A stretch of 64,000 nucleotides of DNA from Adiantum capillus-veneris (taxonomy: Eukaryota > Streptophyta > Polypodiopsida > Polypodiales > Pteridaceae), in contig CM043942.1 in assembly GCA_014529385.2 (NCBI GenBank), forward strand, positions 37,298,969-37,362,968, in the 5' to 3' direction. The position numbers and the translations under genes were made by a program. Under the pieces are notes generated by a model. That model was not told the DNA's origin, ran no database searches, and saw only the letters and a program-made list of their open reading frames with translations. Positions 11,239 to 24,106 of the stretch are shown here, one piece after another; position 1 is the stretch's first letter; each line of letters opens with the position of its first letter.

Positions 11239-12732
11239 CGATCAAAAGTTAATGCGGTGTCTATAGCTGCTCACAATTATCTATCCTCTATGATAGATGA
11301 GTATGCTATTGACCTTGACTTTAGAGACATAATGTCAGCCCTTGCTTTGGGGAAGAAAGAGGAACCATTCACTTTGCAGGATGGTTATCTTCTTTATGGC
11401 AATAGGCTATGTGTTACCCATTCCCTTCGTGAGAAAGTCATGTATGAATCCCATGCTCCTCCCTATGTGGGGCATCGAGGTATTCAACCTACTCTTCGAG
11501 GAGTAGAGACGTATTTCTATTGGCCTACCATGAAAGTGGACATACAAGAGTATGTTTCAAAATGCGTAGTATGCCAAAAGACCAAATATGATAGAGGCAA
11601 GCAACCTGGATTACTCCAGCCATTGCCTATCCCATTTCACCATGGGAGAGTATATCCATGGATTTCATCTTTGGATTTCCCAAGTCTATCCATGGGAATA
11701 CGGGAATATGGACAATAGTCGACAGGTTTAGCAAGCAAACACACTTTATTCCTGTCAAAAAGACTCTTAAGGCACACCAAATGGAAACTCTCTTCATATC
11801 TCAGATTTTCAAACACCATGGATTACCAACATCCATCATATCAGATAGAGATCCTAGAATGACCAATAATTTTTGAAAAGTTCTCTTTGAAAATCTAGGA
11901 ACAAGATTGAATTTCTCTTCGGCCTGTCATCCACAAATGGATGGCCAAAGTGAGATAGCCAATCTTACAATACTCGATCTACTCAAGACTTATGTTACCG
12001 AAGTAGATCAACGCTCACAATGGGAAAAGTACTTACCTCTTGCCTACAATAATATTGTACATACTTCTACGGGAAAAGCACCTTTTGAGATCATTGAGGG
12101 AAGACCTAAAAGTCCCTTGCTACTCAAAGTACATGGGAAGATCTTCGCAGCCGATGAGTATAGCCGTGACCTACAAGAATCTTTTCAAAAGATTAAGGAG
12201 GCTATATCCATATCTCAACAAAGGAAAAAAGCTATTGCTGACAAGCACAGAAGGGTGTTAACATTCAAAGAAAATGATAGGGTCTTGCTTAAGTTTCCTA
12301 AGGCTTGTTTAAGGCAAACCACGGGCAAAAAACCTACAAACCATCAAAAGTATTATGCTAAGCTAGCAAAAAGATACTATGGTCCTTTCCAAATCTTGAA
12401 GCCCGTCAATGAGATGGCTTACCAACTCAAGTTGCCCAACCATTGGCTCATACACAATGCCTTTGATGTGAGCCTACTTAAGCCCTACAAAGGAGAGCCA
12501 CCAAGTGAACTAATTATCGAAGACCCTCCCAAAGTTGAAGACCAAGAAGAGGTGCTACAACCCAAAGCTATCCTTCGGCATGAAGACATGGTACTACGAC
12601 ATGGTAAGATTATCCGACGGCATCTTATTAAGTTCAAAAGTTGTCCATTTTAAAGATGCTAGATGGATGCAAGGGATACAGCTTAAGGATAGTATGAACC
12701 TTGTCAATGCTTACAATGCTACATTAGAGTAA
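11239..12732 (+). pseudogene. TE-C integrase with C-terminal chromodomain
   Basis: The H2C2 zinc domain (HAPPYVGHRGIQ, then CVVCQKTKYDR) is at 11450-11590. The catalytic core starts with MDFIFGFPKS (11658) in a shifted frame, then IVDRFSKQTHFIP and ISDRDPRM. TGA at 11874 follows TNNF. The core continues at 11907 with HPQMDGQSE, holding the last catalytic acid. The C-terminus carries RVLLKFPKA, YYGPFQIL and a chromodomain-like end (KAILRHEDMV, IRRHLIKFK), with a frameshift at about 12640 before DARWMQ. This order identifies a chromovirus. The domain would insert element DNA; the chromodomain is thought to guide it to marked chromatin. Confidence 0.85.
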
Positions 12733-13091
12733 GAAAATGTAAAAATTTCTTTTAAATGACCCATGTTTTTGTCTTATAAGGCTATTTCTCTTTTTAATTG
12801 TGCACAAATTCAAATAGTATGCATGCTTAGAATCATGTTTGTGATCACGGCGTCTCTCAAAAACCAAGTAGAATTTGTCACTCTACTTTGGGAGCATGAA
12901 ATGGACTAAAGAGCAGACATGCTTGCGGCAACTATGTCTCTCAAGCACCAAATGGATTAGTCATCCGTCTTGGAAAAATGTCGTAGGGTAAACAGGGATC
13001 CTATACCCGCTAAGTAAGATTGACTAATGAATAAGGTTCTATCTCTTCTACCTCATAGTCGAGGAAGACTATGATTTCAAGAGAGAAGTAA
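12733..13091. other. TE-C 3' untranslated region
   Basis: No gene is visible. The purine-rich AAGAGAGAAGTAA at 13079-13091 directly before the LTR is the likely polypurine tract. Confidence 0.5.
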
Positions 13092-13847
13092 TGTCATAAA
13101 ATCTAATATCTAACCAACCCAAATGATTTTCTTATATTAAACTAATCATTCAATGTGGGAGAATAAACGGGAACAAGGGTTAAGATATAGACATGTGCTT
13201 ATAGATCTATCTCAACACGGGGCCAATGGAAAAGGGGCCCAAATGAGAGATGGTCTATCAAAGGGCAAGGCTAACAAATGGAGCCATGCTTCAATGCTTA
13301 AGCTTGCCATCTTCTCCATTTTCATTACTATGCTATTATGTATGCTAGCAAGAAGAGTTATGATAAGTGAGGAACTAATTCTTTCTCCTATGAAATGTTT
13401 CTTCTTCCTCTTCCCTACCCTCATTCCCTGCTAGCACTCTCCACCTTCAAAGGTGTTTGAGGTCTTGGGACTGAGGCTTGGGATAATTAAAGCCTTCCAC
13501 AAAGTTTATGTTATGCTTGTGATGCATGAAGCTTTCCATCTTCATTGCACCACCTAGGTCACAAGGAACACTAAGATTGTATTGTAACAAGTCTCTTTTA
13601 ATGGGAGAAATCACAATACAAATGCTTATTGGAGGGGGGACCAGCTCCACATAAATCCGGTCCTCAACTGTTGTCATGTTCTCTAAATTCTCTCTCTTGC
13701 AAAAGTATTGTTCATGCCAAGTTAACTAATTGCTATGTTTATGTTTTTATCTTCAATTATGTTCACCTGCTATGCTCACAAAGTAATTTCTCAAAAGTAC
13801 TCTCATCAATTTTCGCTACTCTCAAGTTAATAGGCCATTCCATTACA
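13092..13847 (+). mobile_element. 3' LTR of TE-C
   Basis: It starts TGTCATAAAATC and ends ATTACA, colinear with the 5' LTR but only 756 bp. The sequence passes from AATGGAG directly to CCATGC, skipping what corresponds to 6241-7072. GAG is present at both ends of the missing segment, which suggests a microhomology deletion. Confidence 0.85.
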
Positions 13848-13852
13848 TTGGT
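13848..13852. repeat. Right target-site duplication of TE-C (TTGGT)
   Basis: It matches 6044-6048. With one copy removed, the minus-strand gag frame of TE-B is continuous across the site. Confidence 0.75.
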
Positions 13853-14250
13853 ACTAAGAAATTAAGCTCACTCGGCCTCTCTTTAATTTTCACGCTGTAT
13901 CGATCCATACCATCTTGATAGATTTGAGCACCTTGCTCATTCTCAAATCGATATTGCAAGTGCAAAAGTTTTTGGGTTGGTGCCGGATGAGATGGTCCTC
14001 CTCCCATTTTGGTCTCTCCTTTAAACTCACAGTTTTTGTTCCCTCAGCCATATAGTGATATGATCTCTCCGAAGAAGTGTCAGAAGGACTCTCTTCTGAG
14101 ATTGGCTCTAAGGCGGGTATGATCCCTTGGTTGACAGTACCCTCGGTGGAAATATGGCTTGCTTGGTCTCTAATGCTTGGATTTCTACTTTAATAAAGTT
14201 TGACTAGCCGCAAACTCATCAAGAAAATGAAGCTTGCAAAACCCTGACAT
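13853..14250 (-). pseudogene. TE-B gag, N-terminal part
   Basis: From an ATG at 14250 the minus strand encodes MSGFCKLHFLDEF, then with frame changes a Glu/Ser-rich segment (ALEPISEESPSDTSSER) and MDRYSVKIKERPSELNFL up to the TE-C insertion. The last frame continues without a stop into 6043 and beyond (DYKGDQYFDK), which shows the two parts were one gene before TE-C arrived. The start codon is an inference. Confidence 0.55.
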
Positions 14251-14759
14251 GTTACTTTTTATGATGCATCCCTCGAGACAACTTCATGCAACTCGGTTCC
14301 GATGAACTGGTTCAAAATTCACTCGGTGGCTATGGGTGAAAGCATGTTAACGTGTCACACTTTTTCATGTCCTAAACAATGCTAACTAGCACAATTTTGA
14401 CATATGCTAACTAGTATAATAACATGAGCTACATCTCCAAGATCTATGACGTATGATATATCGATAGAAAGCTCTTGAAACAATGAATCCAAATGTACAG
14501 CCTTCGATAAATTTTGATATTTTTTGTAAAAACATTACCGGGCGTCCAACTTTTTTAAAATATGCTGACTTGAACACACTAACGAACACAAAAAACACAA
14601 CACGTTAACATGCTTTCACCCCTATAACCTTACAACCTCTAGGTTAATCCAAATCTACAGAAATCAAAATTTTGTTGAACTTTTAACACAATTCCTATTT
14701 CTGCTTGCACTTTGCACAATACAATTCCAAATTGAATTTTGAAAAGACCACTGTGCTTA

Positions 14760-15930
14760 CCAAGACTAGGACTAGCTCTAGTATTAATCTGAGAATTTTC
14801 TATGTCAAAGGGTCATGGATCGCAATCCCTGTACCCGAAGACAAAATTTCTTGAATTTTGATAAACAGGGTTCCCACAATATCTTGACGATTGCTAGGTG
14901 ACTTTTAGATGATTTGATGACCTTTAGCTCCCCCACAAGTCACTTGATCAGTCTATTTTGTGGACTTTGGTCTTGATTGTTTCTGGCTAGTTTTGAGCCT
15001 TCTTTGAGTGTTTTTTGCTATCCTCGTGTTGAAAAAAAATGTTTATTTTTGTCACTACTACAAATCTATGAAGTTATAGTCCCAAAATCTAGCAGGGGGT
15101 CATGGATCGCGATCTATGTTCCTCCAAAACATGGTTAGATGATTACTTGAAGTATGTGGGATTCACCTATCCACTTATTTTTGGATTTGAATATCTTTTG
15201 CCTTGACAAAGGGCAAGTTTTGTGTTTGCTTGCGATTTTGGACTTAAAGCTTGTTTTTGGGTGTTTTGGTCATATTTTTGTGGCTTTTTGCCATGAAAGT
15301 CTTCACAGCAGTTGTTCCAAATGGTATCAGCTTCTCACTAGTCAAATCTAAGTGTTAGATGCCTCAGGGGGTCAGGGATCGCAATTCATGTTCTACTCCA
15401 TCTGGACATGAAAGTTTGTCAGTTGTATATCCAGACCATGTACAAGTCAAATTTTCACTTCTTTTTTAATTTGGATACCAAAAAGTCAAAAATCCCCAAT
15501 TTTAGTCTATTCCCAAGGTTCTTTGTGTTTTTGCCCAATTTCTTGGATTTGGTTAAGATTTTGTGTCAATGTTTTCCACCAAAAGTCTATAGCTGGAGCT
15601 TTGGAATCATATGGACTAAGTGGTATCAGTTCCTTCCAAAAATGTTACATGGAGTCATGGTGGATCACGATCCATGTTCCTGCACTAATCTGCATGGAAC
15701 TTTCTAGATTCACTCTCTGTGGTTTGGTTATGTCTTTTTTGCACTTATTTTTGAGTTTTGATCAGCTTTGGAGTTGTGACCATCAAATTTTTAGTGTTTC
15801 ACAGTTTATGGTCATTTCGGCCAAAATATGGTTTTCGACAGTTTTTGCCCTGATCTTTCAGCCCAAATTTGATGGTGATAGTTTCTACTTACCCTACTCC
15901 TAAGTACTAATTTTAAACATAAAAGAAAAA
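14760..15930. repeat. Four ~280-bp tandem repeats with a palindromic core in the TE-B leader
   Basis: A near-palindrome related to CATGGATCGCGATCCATG occurs at 14814, 15101, 15373 and 15656, that is, every 272-287 bp. Flanking text also recurs loosely (GGTATCAGCTTCTC / GGTATCAGTTCCTT, and Val/Phe-rich T-rich blocks). Individual copies differ at several positions, so the array is old. It lies between the primer site and the gag of TE-B, in its untranslated leader. Function unknown. Confidence 0.75.
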
Positions 15931-16198
15931 CAAACAAAACATTACAATTTGAAGTTGAAATGGAAAATGGTACAACACTCTGAAAGTAAACATTTGGAGA
16001 ATAAAATGCTTTTGGCTATCTCACTCAGAACCCTCTTACCTCTTGAGAATAGATCTAGTGAGTCCTTGAATCCTAGACTCTACCAAGCACTAAACCCGTA
16101 TTTCGTTGCCTAATTGGTAAAGTATAAATGTATTGGAAATCAAAATCAAAGTTTTTAAGTAAAAGCTACAACTCGCTCACTAAACATTTAAGGATCAC

Positions 16199-16219
16199 TA
16201 TCCCCGACAATGGTGCCAA
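16199..16219 (-). promoter_or_regulatory. Primer binding site of TE-B (tRNA-Asp type)
   Basis: On the minus strand TTGGCACCATTGTCGGGG resembles the TGGCGCCGTTGTCGGGGA primer site of plant Athila/Tat-type gypsy elements, complementary to tRNA-Asp. It starts right after the LTR end CTAACA. Confidence 0.7.
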
Positions 16220-16586
16220 TGTTAGCGGGTCGCCACGACGGACATATATAGAATACCTTTCTGGCACTAACACAATGTCAATAATCAAGGAAGCAACTCG
16301 GATGGGGAACAGAGACTCTTTGAGGGTGTCAACCTTGAGAAGTGAACCAATGGAATAACTCTATCTCTACACATGAAAATCTCCCGCTCCCATTGCTATA
16401 TACGTTCAATGCGGGTCATGCAACGAACGTATATAGAATAGCTTTCTAGAACTAACACAATGTCAATAATCAGTGAAGCAACTCGGATCAGGCAAAAAGA
16501 CTCTTCGAGGGTGTCAACCTCAAAAAGTGAACCTACAAAATAACTCTATCTCTAACACATGCAATCTCTCACTCTCAGTTCTAACA
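16220..16586 (-). mobile_element. 5' LTR of TE-B, internally duplicated
   Basis: On the minus strand it starts TGTTAG and ends CTAACA, with the primer site adjoining. Almost the whole 367 bp is a direct duplication of a ~187-bp unit (about 16224-16410 and 16411-16597), each with TATATAGAATA and AACACAATGTCAATAATCA. An LTR of roughly half this size would be very short. The 3' LTR is not in the window. Confidence 0.6.
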
Positions 16587-17299
16587 ATTTACCTATGTCC
16601 TACGTCACTGCACTCAGTCATCAACCCGTTTTGGCACTCGAACAGATTCCAAATGCTATAAAACTTTAGGAGGAGGTCAAGGACACTTAAGGGAACTAAC
16701 CTACCAAGTTTGGCCGCATTTCAAGGAGGTACCAAAATCACAATCCATCATAAGTCAAGTTTCAAAAACTGCAACAGAATACATCAGAAGGGTTGCCCTA
16801 GGGCTTAGGAACACTCTCCTATAGTCAAAATGCCAAAAAACACTCATTATCGTAATGAAATCATCAAATTTAGTCTATTCACACGTATTCAAAAATCATA
16901 GCAGAATTGACAATGAGCATACTTGAATGAAAGAGCATCAAACAAGGAACACATTGCAAGTTTCAGAATTAAAATGTCATTACCAGAGCTCAAGATATGA
17001 TGATTACTAGTTGTAGGAAAGAAGCCACTCTCAGTGGTATATTTTAAACTCTTGAAAATTTGATAATGCTAATAATATTTTCCCACTTTGCAACTTAGGC
17101 TTTATACCTAAGGCTCTTTTGGCCAATGGCCGACATTACAAAAGGACTTAGACTCATTACAGACTTTATAACTCAGTGTCATCTTGTCCATCTTCAATCA
17201 GAGATGATCAAAATAATTACAAGGCTTTTGAAAAAAGAATGGTAATACATCAAAATTTTAGGCTCATGGAAGAAGGGGTTGACTTGAAGGGCGCTCCTC
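16587..17299. other. No recognisable feature
   Basis: AT-rich sequence without a gene, repeat or LTR end that I can support. Confidence 0.4.
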
Positions 17300-18190
17300 T
17301 GGCTTGATTGCTAAAATAGGGATTTTTTGAGTAGTCCTTAGGAAAGTGTCATCCTTCTTTGCTACATTCTATGCATTGTGCAATAAACCGGAGGTGGCAC
17401 TAGTCCCTCTCAGTCTTGTGGTGGACACTCATTCTTATATTGGCTAGGTGCTCCACATTTGTGACATCCCCCACCTCTTTGTTGAGGTGGCGGAGCTCTC
17501 ATCATAGATGGTATCGCACCCTGGTTTGCAATAAAGTAAATTGGAGGTTTTTTGGTTGTGTGTAATATAATGGCTCCTTTATAGGAACGTTATGTGGTTT
17601 GTACCAACCTTTCTCTATTGCTATTGAAGAACTAGCTTCCTCATAGGGAGTTACACGTACAAGTGCATGTTATTTCCTGTTTTCTTTTGGTTGCATAATA
17701 TTGACTGGAGGAGCATTGCCACCCGCTAGTAATGGAGGTTATTGCCCCAATATTGGTCAATCTCTATCCAATTCCCCTTGTGGATCTATGATCTTGTGTT
17801 GGGTTTGGTGAATATCTGTAGAAATGTTTTCCTTGTTGTCTCATTGGCACTCATACATTGGTTGATACTAGCATTCGTGTCTCATGGTCGGTCAATTTTC
17901 CCTCTATGACAAACCATTTATTTTTTGGGGGAGCAATAGGTTGTGCTAGTGTTAGGACAAGGAGTTTTCCTTGCCTTGGTGTTTTCATGGGAATTTTTTT
18001 TTGTCACTATGCCAAAGTTTGTGTAACCATTTTTAGGCCTTCCTCCAAGGTTGAACTACTAATTGGAGAGGTGGTTCTAACCGGTCCAATTTTTGTGGAC
18101 AGAGCCACTACAATTGGCTCACTCTTAGTGTTTGATCCCTCCTCTTCTTTCTTGGAGTAGATCTTGCAATTGCATAAGACTGATTCATGC
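17300..18190 (-). pseudogene. Decayed gypsy-type gag with zinc knuckle
   Basis: The minus strand reads as gag in pieces: a Lys/Thr-rich part (KIGPVRTTSP, KNKWFVIEGKLTDHETR), then AIEKGWYKPHNVPIKEP, then QRGGGCHKCGAPSQYKNECPP at about 17480-17425. The last is a CCHC zinc knuckle in which the His is replaced by Gln. Stops occur in every frame. It lies outside the TE-B LTR and so belongs to another element, older than TE-B if TE-B inserted beside it. No pol is seen. Confidence 0.5.
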
Positions 18191-18199
18191 CTAAAAGGC

Positions 18200-20587
18200 T
18201 ACCTCTTACAAGCAACCAAGGCAAGACTTCGTCACTATTTTTATGAGGTTGATGTACATCAAGTCTTGTCGCAATGCATGGTGACAAGGAACACTTTGTA
18301 GAAGTTTTTAAAATGGATGACTTAGAAAAGTCAATTACAAGCTGTTTGAAAGAAATAAGCTAGATTTGACATGGATCTATGGGCATGTCAAAGGGCAAGG
18401 AGAGGAATGGGTCTTTCAGAGGGGTCTCAAAACACTTGAAAGGGAAAGGTAGGTGGGAAGAGCTATTGTGTAAGCCATGAGAGGAAGGGAAACTCAATAG
18501 AGGGAAGCCAAATGATAGCTCAATAAACTAAGGGAGGTTCTAGGGGTAAGGGGAGTTCATTCAACTTGGTGAGAGGGTTTCAAGGTAGTCATAGAGAGCA
18601 TTGGGGAAGGCATTGTAGTAGGTGGGCTTCTCAATCTAGCCATGAATATCTCTTGCCCTACTAATCTTATTCTTTTTTACCTCGCGATTTGTAAAGAACT
18701 TGGATTCATCTCTGATGTTACCCTTTTCAAGGTCCTAGGTCGTAAATCTTGTTGCCACCTCAAGGATAAGGTCCATTTTTGGGTCCTTTGTGACCTCCCA
18801 ATCACCATATATGGCTGCTTGGATCCGTGTAAACACAATTTCTTAACATATGTTTTAAGAGATTCTACATGCTATTAGTGAGGAGAGAATTAATGGTGAG
18901 TACATAGACTAAGAGATTTTGGGATGGCATTTACATTTGTGGTGCACCTCGTTGCTTGAGATCACCTCTCAAAAGGAAGGACTTAGAGGTGCATGAGAAG
19001 GAGAATAAGTTGAATCATGATGAAGGGTAGTGATTGGCCAACTTGGTAGATGCTTTCATAGTGATAAGATGAGAAGCCACAAAACACAGATGCTCTCTCA
19101 GCACCAAGGAAGAGTGAGGGAAAGAGTAGGATATGGAAGTTTTATGAGAGGTATTTTAAAGTAGAGTGTAATCCAAGCTATGAAGAGGCAATTGTGAGTG
19201 AGTGTCTAAACATATCCCTTAGGCCTTATCGGGTTTTGGTTCCCCACACTGAGGAGCATTAATGGCTTTGTTATGCACTCAAGAAAGCCTTCATGCATCT
19301 TTTGTATGGTGTTCACAAACAAATTTGGATATGGCGAGTATAGGTTTTATTGGTTCTTTTGGAGAGGATGTCCATGCATTGTTGCATCTCATAAAGTGGA
19401 AATTCGAGCAACTAAAGATCTTTGAGGATGAGGTTTGTGTTGATTATGCGTGGTAGGGTCCTCTTGGTGATGCAGTGTATCTCTATTCCATGTGGTCAAA
19501 AGAGGAACAATGGAGGTGGATCATTAGGAAAAGTTTGGACTCAAAAATGGCCTTGTAAGAATTGTTGATGTGGCATAGCTTTCAAAAAGTGGGGGATCGG
19601 TAATTTTTTTGCAAATAAGATCCAAACTTGTCGGAGGTTGGATATTTAGAATCTACTCTTCAAATGCTATCTATTGATATATAGCATGCACGTATCGGAC
19701 ATTGCCTTCATGTAGATCTAGAAAAAGGTGATTTTAGATTACCGTAACGGTAATCTAAAACGTGGCTGATTGAAAAAAAATGGCATAAATTTCATTGAAG
19801 TCATCCAAACTTTTCAGACCTTGGCTCTTTAGAATCCATTTTTCAAGAACTTTCCAATGATAGGTGATATCATGGGGTTCTAAGCAATATTTAGAGGGGT
19901 CTACCGGGTTGCTTTCTTGACATAGCATTTTATCTACTAGAGTGGATAGAGATTATTGAGAGTGGTGGAATACTTACAAAGTCTTGGAACAAGATTCAAA
20001 TGCAAATTTGGGAGTACTTAGAAACCTCATCATCTCAAGTTTGTTCACCTTAGCTTGAATGTGATCAAGGAATGCAAGACATTGATAGGGTTGTAGTGGT
20101 TTTTGATGGTTATGATAGTGACATCAGCTTTGAGAGTGAAGATGAAAAGGAGAAACTTGATGATAGTGGCGAGGATGTGTGTTTTCATGATGCTAATGTG
20201 GATTATGATGTCACTCATAGAGGTCTTGCATGGGATCTTGATGAATTTATTAGGTAGGAAATTAATAATTTTGAGCATGAGGATGACAAGGCCATCAAGG
20301 GTTCCAAAATTGTATCAAGAAGGAGGTAAGATCAAAGGATAGTTTTATGCATGTGCAAAGTGTTAGAGATGATGTATTGTATGATGAGATATTGGAGCAA
20401 AGTGCTAGAGCCATGGTTGTCGGCTTGGTCATGGAGAGGGATCTAGAAAGATTGGGGTCTCTGTGAGAATGCAGAAGCTCTATATGGGAAGCATAAACAG
20501 ATTGTGGAAAAATTTATGGATGGGCATTGCTAGTAGCATGCCAAAAACAAGAAATAGTGAGACAAGGAGGTAATTTGGAGCTGAAAA
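18200..20587. other. No recognised gene
   Basis: Short plus-strand frames exist at 18642-18878 and 20072-20257 (the latter acidic, ESEDEKEKLDDSGED), but neither matches a family I know. The region may be decayed host or transposon sequence. Confidence 0.3.
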
Positions 20588-20719
20588 AGAAGTGCAGAAG
20601 GTCAATTAGCAATACCAAAGGACAAAAAAGATGGTGAGGGTCTCTCCTTAAATGTAGTGACCTATGCTTGTGTATTGAAAGCATGTAGCAATAGTGGAGC
20701 CAAGGGGAAGGGTTTTTAA
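20588..20719 (+). pseudogene. Fragment of a pentatricopeptide repeat (PPR) protein
   Basis: The frame ending at TAA 20717 reads GLSLNVVTYACVLKAC and then SNSGAKGKG. This matches the start of a plant PPR motif (V-T-Y-x-x-V/L-L-K-A-C-S-x-x-G-A). PPR proteins bind organellar RNA. Only about one motif is readable, and flanking sequence is decayed, so this is a pseudogene scrap or a captured fragment. Confidence 0.5.
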
Positions 20720-20935
20720 ACTTAGGGTGTTATTGGTTGAAAGCATGCTTTGGTGGTACAAAAACACCTATCCTTGACACCACTTTGCCTTGGTGGTTCA
20801 TGTGTAATTGGAATTGAGTTGAGAAAGACCCTCTTTTATTTCAAAGGCATTTCAAAAGTGAAACCAAACCAAAATCATTCTAGAGACATGGGGGATGGGG
20901 CCAAAACAGAATGGCGAAGTGGTTTTGCAGTGAGA

Positions 20936-22080
<1,145 letters not shown>

Positions 22081-22108
<28 letters not shown>

Positions 22109-22617
22109 GTGAGCATAACAACCAAAAACATGTAGATGGTCATAGTGGGCTTACGTTTAGACCATAACTCTTCTGGAATCTCATAATTCAATGACGTGCT
22201 AGGTGAACGATTTATAATGCGCATTGCGGTCAAAACGGTTTCTGCCCAAAAGCCTTGTGTGAGATTTTCCCTAGAAAGCATGGCTGTGACTCTTTCCTGA
22301 ATCGTATGATTCATGCACTCAACAACTTCATTCTGAGATAGTGTATATGGTGCAATAAATTGCCTTTTGATCCCCATTTTCGCACAGAAATTATCAAACT
22401 CCTTGGACACATACTCTCCACCGTTGTCACTCCGCAATCTCTTGAGTTTCTTGCCAGACTGATTCTCAACGAGTGCCAAAAAAAATTGGAACACAGCAAG
22501 AACTTGATCCTTATGTTTCAAAGGATATGCCCACACCTTTCGAGTAGAGTCATCTATGAATGTCACAAAATATCTGGCCCCAATATGATTTGGTTGACAT
22601 AGGACCACAAACATCAC
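22081..22617 (-). pseudogene. TE-D copia integrase core
   Basis: The 178-residue frame has FIDDSTRKVW (first catalytic Asp), LRSDNGGEY (second) and a degraded third acid region SQNEVVECMN, where related proteins have NGVAERMN. FWAETVLTA and INRSPSTSLN follow. The C-terminal tail changes frame near 22110. It would insert copia DNA into the genome. Confidence 0.85.
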
Positions 22618-22678
22618 TATGCTCTAAATCTAGAGGTTCAGTGCGCTTTTGACTCAATGGTAAGTGCACGGACCTAGT

Positions 22679-23698
22679 CTATTTTCCATAGATACAGTGC
22701 TCACAAACACGAAAGTCAACATAAGACAAGACAGGTAAGTAGCCAAAATGAGTCAGAGTTCTCATTCCTTTTTGGCTAATATGAGCTAGCCCACAATTCC
22801 ACAACTCAGTAGACGGCAGCTCGGCTATAGATATGTAATCATGAACAACATCTGGCACATGCATGGAATACAAGGTACCATGCTTCTGACCTCTGAGTAC
22901 AACAAGATTACCTTTGCGTACTATCCACGAACCATTGCCAAATGTGGTGTTATAGCCCAAATCATCAAGCTGACCAACAGAAATCGAGCTTTTAGTCAAC
23001 TTGGACACATTTTCTGACATTACATAAAGTAAAGTGCGTGCCATTCCCTAGATGCAATTTGACATTTCTGACACGCTCAATGTCTAGTTCATACCAAGTC
23101 TCACTTTGCCACAAGAGTGAGAATAAGTAGAGAACCGCTTTCTAAGTGGTGTCACATGGAAACTTGCACCAAAATCTACTATCCAATCCTATGCATACTG
23201 CGCATCTTTTGTAACAAGAGCCTCGACAAGTAGATCTACTGTGAGGACCAATACGTCAGAGGTAAGTGGCATAACAGCCGCTGGAAGAGTCTCTAAAATA
23301 GGAGCATTTGAAGACTTTGCTCTAACTTTGCTTTGCCCTTGTTTGAATCATCAGACTTAGAAGTGTCATCGGATTGTTTATCCTTCTATGGGAGTGATAA
23401 CACTCGACATTACGCATAGAACCCCGAAACTCACTGTGTGAGCCCCCACGTTCCTTGCTTTTGGCACAACTTTGAGTGCGGCCCCTCTGTCTATCACTAG
23501 CAACATACGCATCACCATCCTTCTTGCCTTTGAGAGATTTCCTACGAATCGCCTCGGTAAACAGACTCCCAAGGATGTCATTGTACACTAGACCGGTACC
23601 AGTGATGAGTTTCTAATCGTAGTACAGAACGTATCCTAAGACGAGGGTAAACTACATAGCAAGAAGATACATTTGATTTCCTCTTCGAAGACCAAATC
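22679..23698 (-). pseudogene. TE-D nucleocapsid, protease and pre-integrase region, broken
   Basis: The 23044-22679 frame is a GAG-pre-integrase domain (LRGQKHGTLYSM, ELWNCGLAHISQKGM, CEHCIYGK) with one zinc-binding position altered (WHRRLGH-type motif reads WNCGLAH). The 23588-23322 frame has KKDGDAYVASDRQRGR and a damaged Cys/His cluster (VECYHSH) in place of the zinc knuckle. The protease between them is too decayed to outline. Confidence 0.7.
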
Positions 23699-24106
23699 CT
23701 AAGTGGTCAACTGAGTGAAAATGATATTGAACTCATTAATGTGAGTAGAAATAGTGCCCTCTTCCTTCATACGAAGGTCAAACAACTTCTTCATCAAGAA
23801 AACCTTATTAGTGGCACTTTTGTTCTCATAACTGGAACACAACTTATCCCATACATCTCTAGCAGTCCTTTCTCCAACTATAGTAAAGTACACAGATTTG
23901 GCCAAATGCAAACGGAGGGTAGATTTGGCCTTAGCATCAAGTTTCTCCCACTCAACATCTATATACTCGCCCTCTGGGCGCTCCATGAAAGGATCCAGCT
24001 GGCCTTTTTGTATAAGAACATCTTGAATCTGCTCTTTCTAGATAGCAAAATTCGTCCCATCAAATTTTCGAATATTGTAAATGTCCTTTTCACCACTAGA
24101 TGGCAT
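23699..24106 (-). pseudogene. TE-D copia gag (UBN2-type)
   Basis: From the ATG at 24106 the frame reads IYNIRKFDGTNFAI, TAG where Trp is expected, then EQIQDVLIQKGQ, LDAKAKSTLRLHLA and LMKKLFDLRMKEEG. This is the usual plant copia gag with its Trp-bearing start. Only the TAG interrupts it. The leader 24107-25214 upstream carries no gene. Confidence 0.8.

Noticed and set aside
14760-15930. CRISPR-like array
   Set aside because: Units are about 280 bp and diverged, without short direct repeats separated by unique spacers, and the context is a plant retrotransposon.
18642-18878. 78-codon frame as a host gene
   Set aside because: No motif, no splice context and surrounding decay on both strands; kept only as unassigned sequence.
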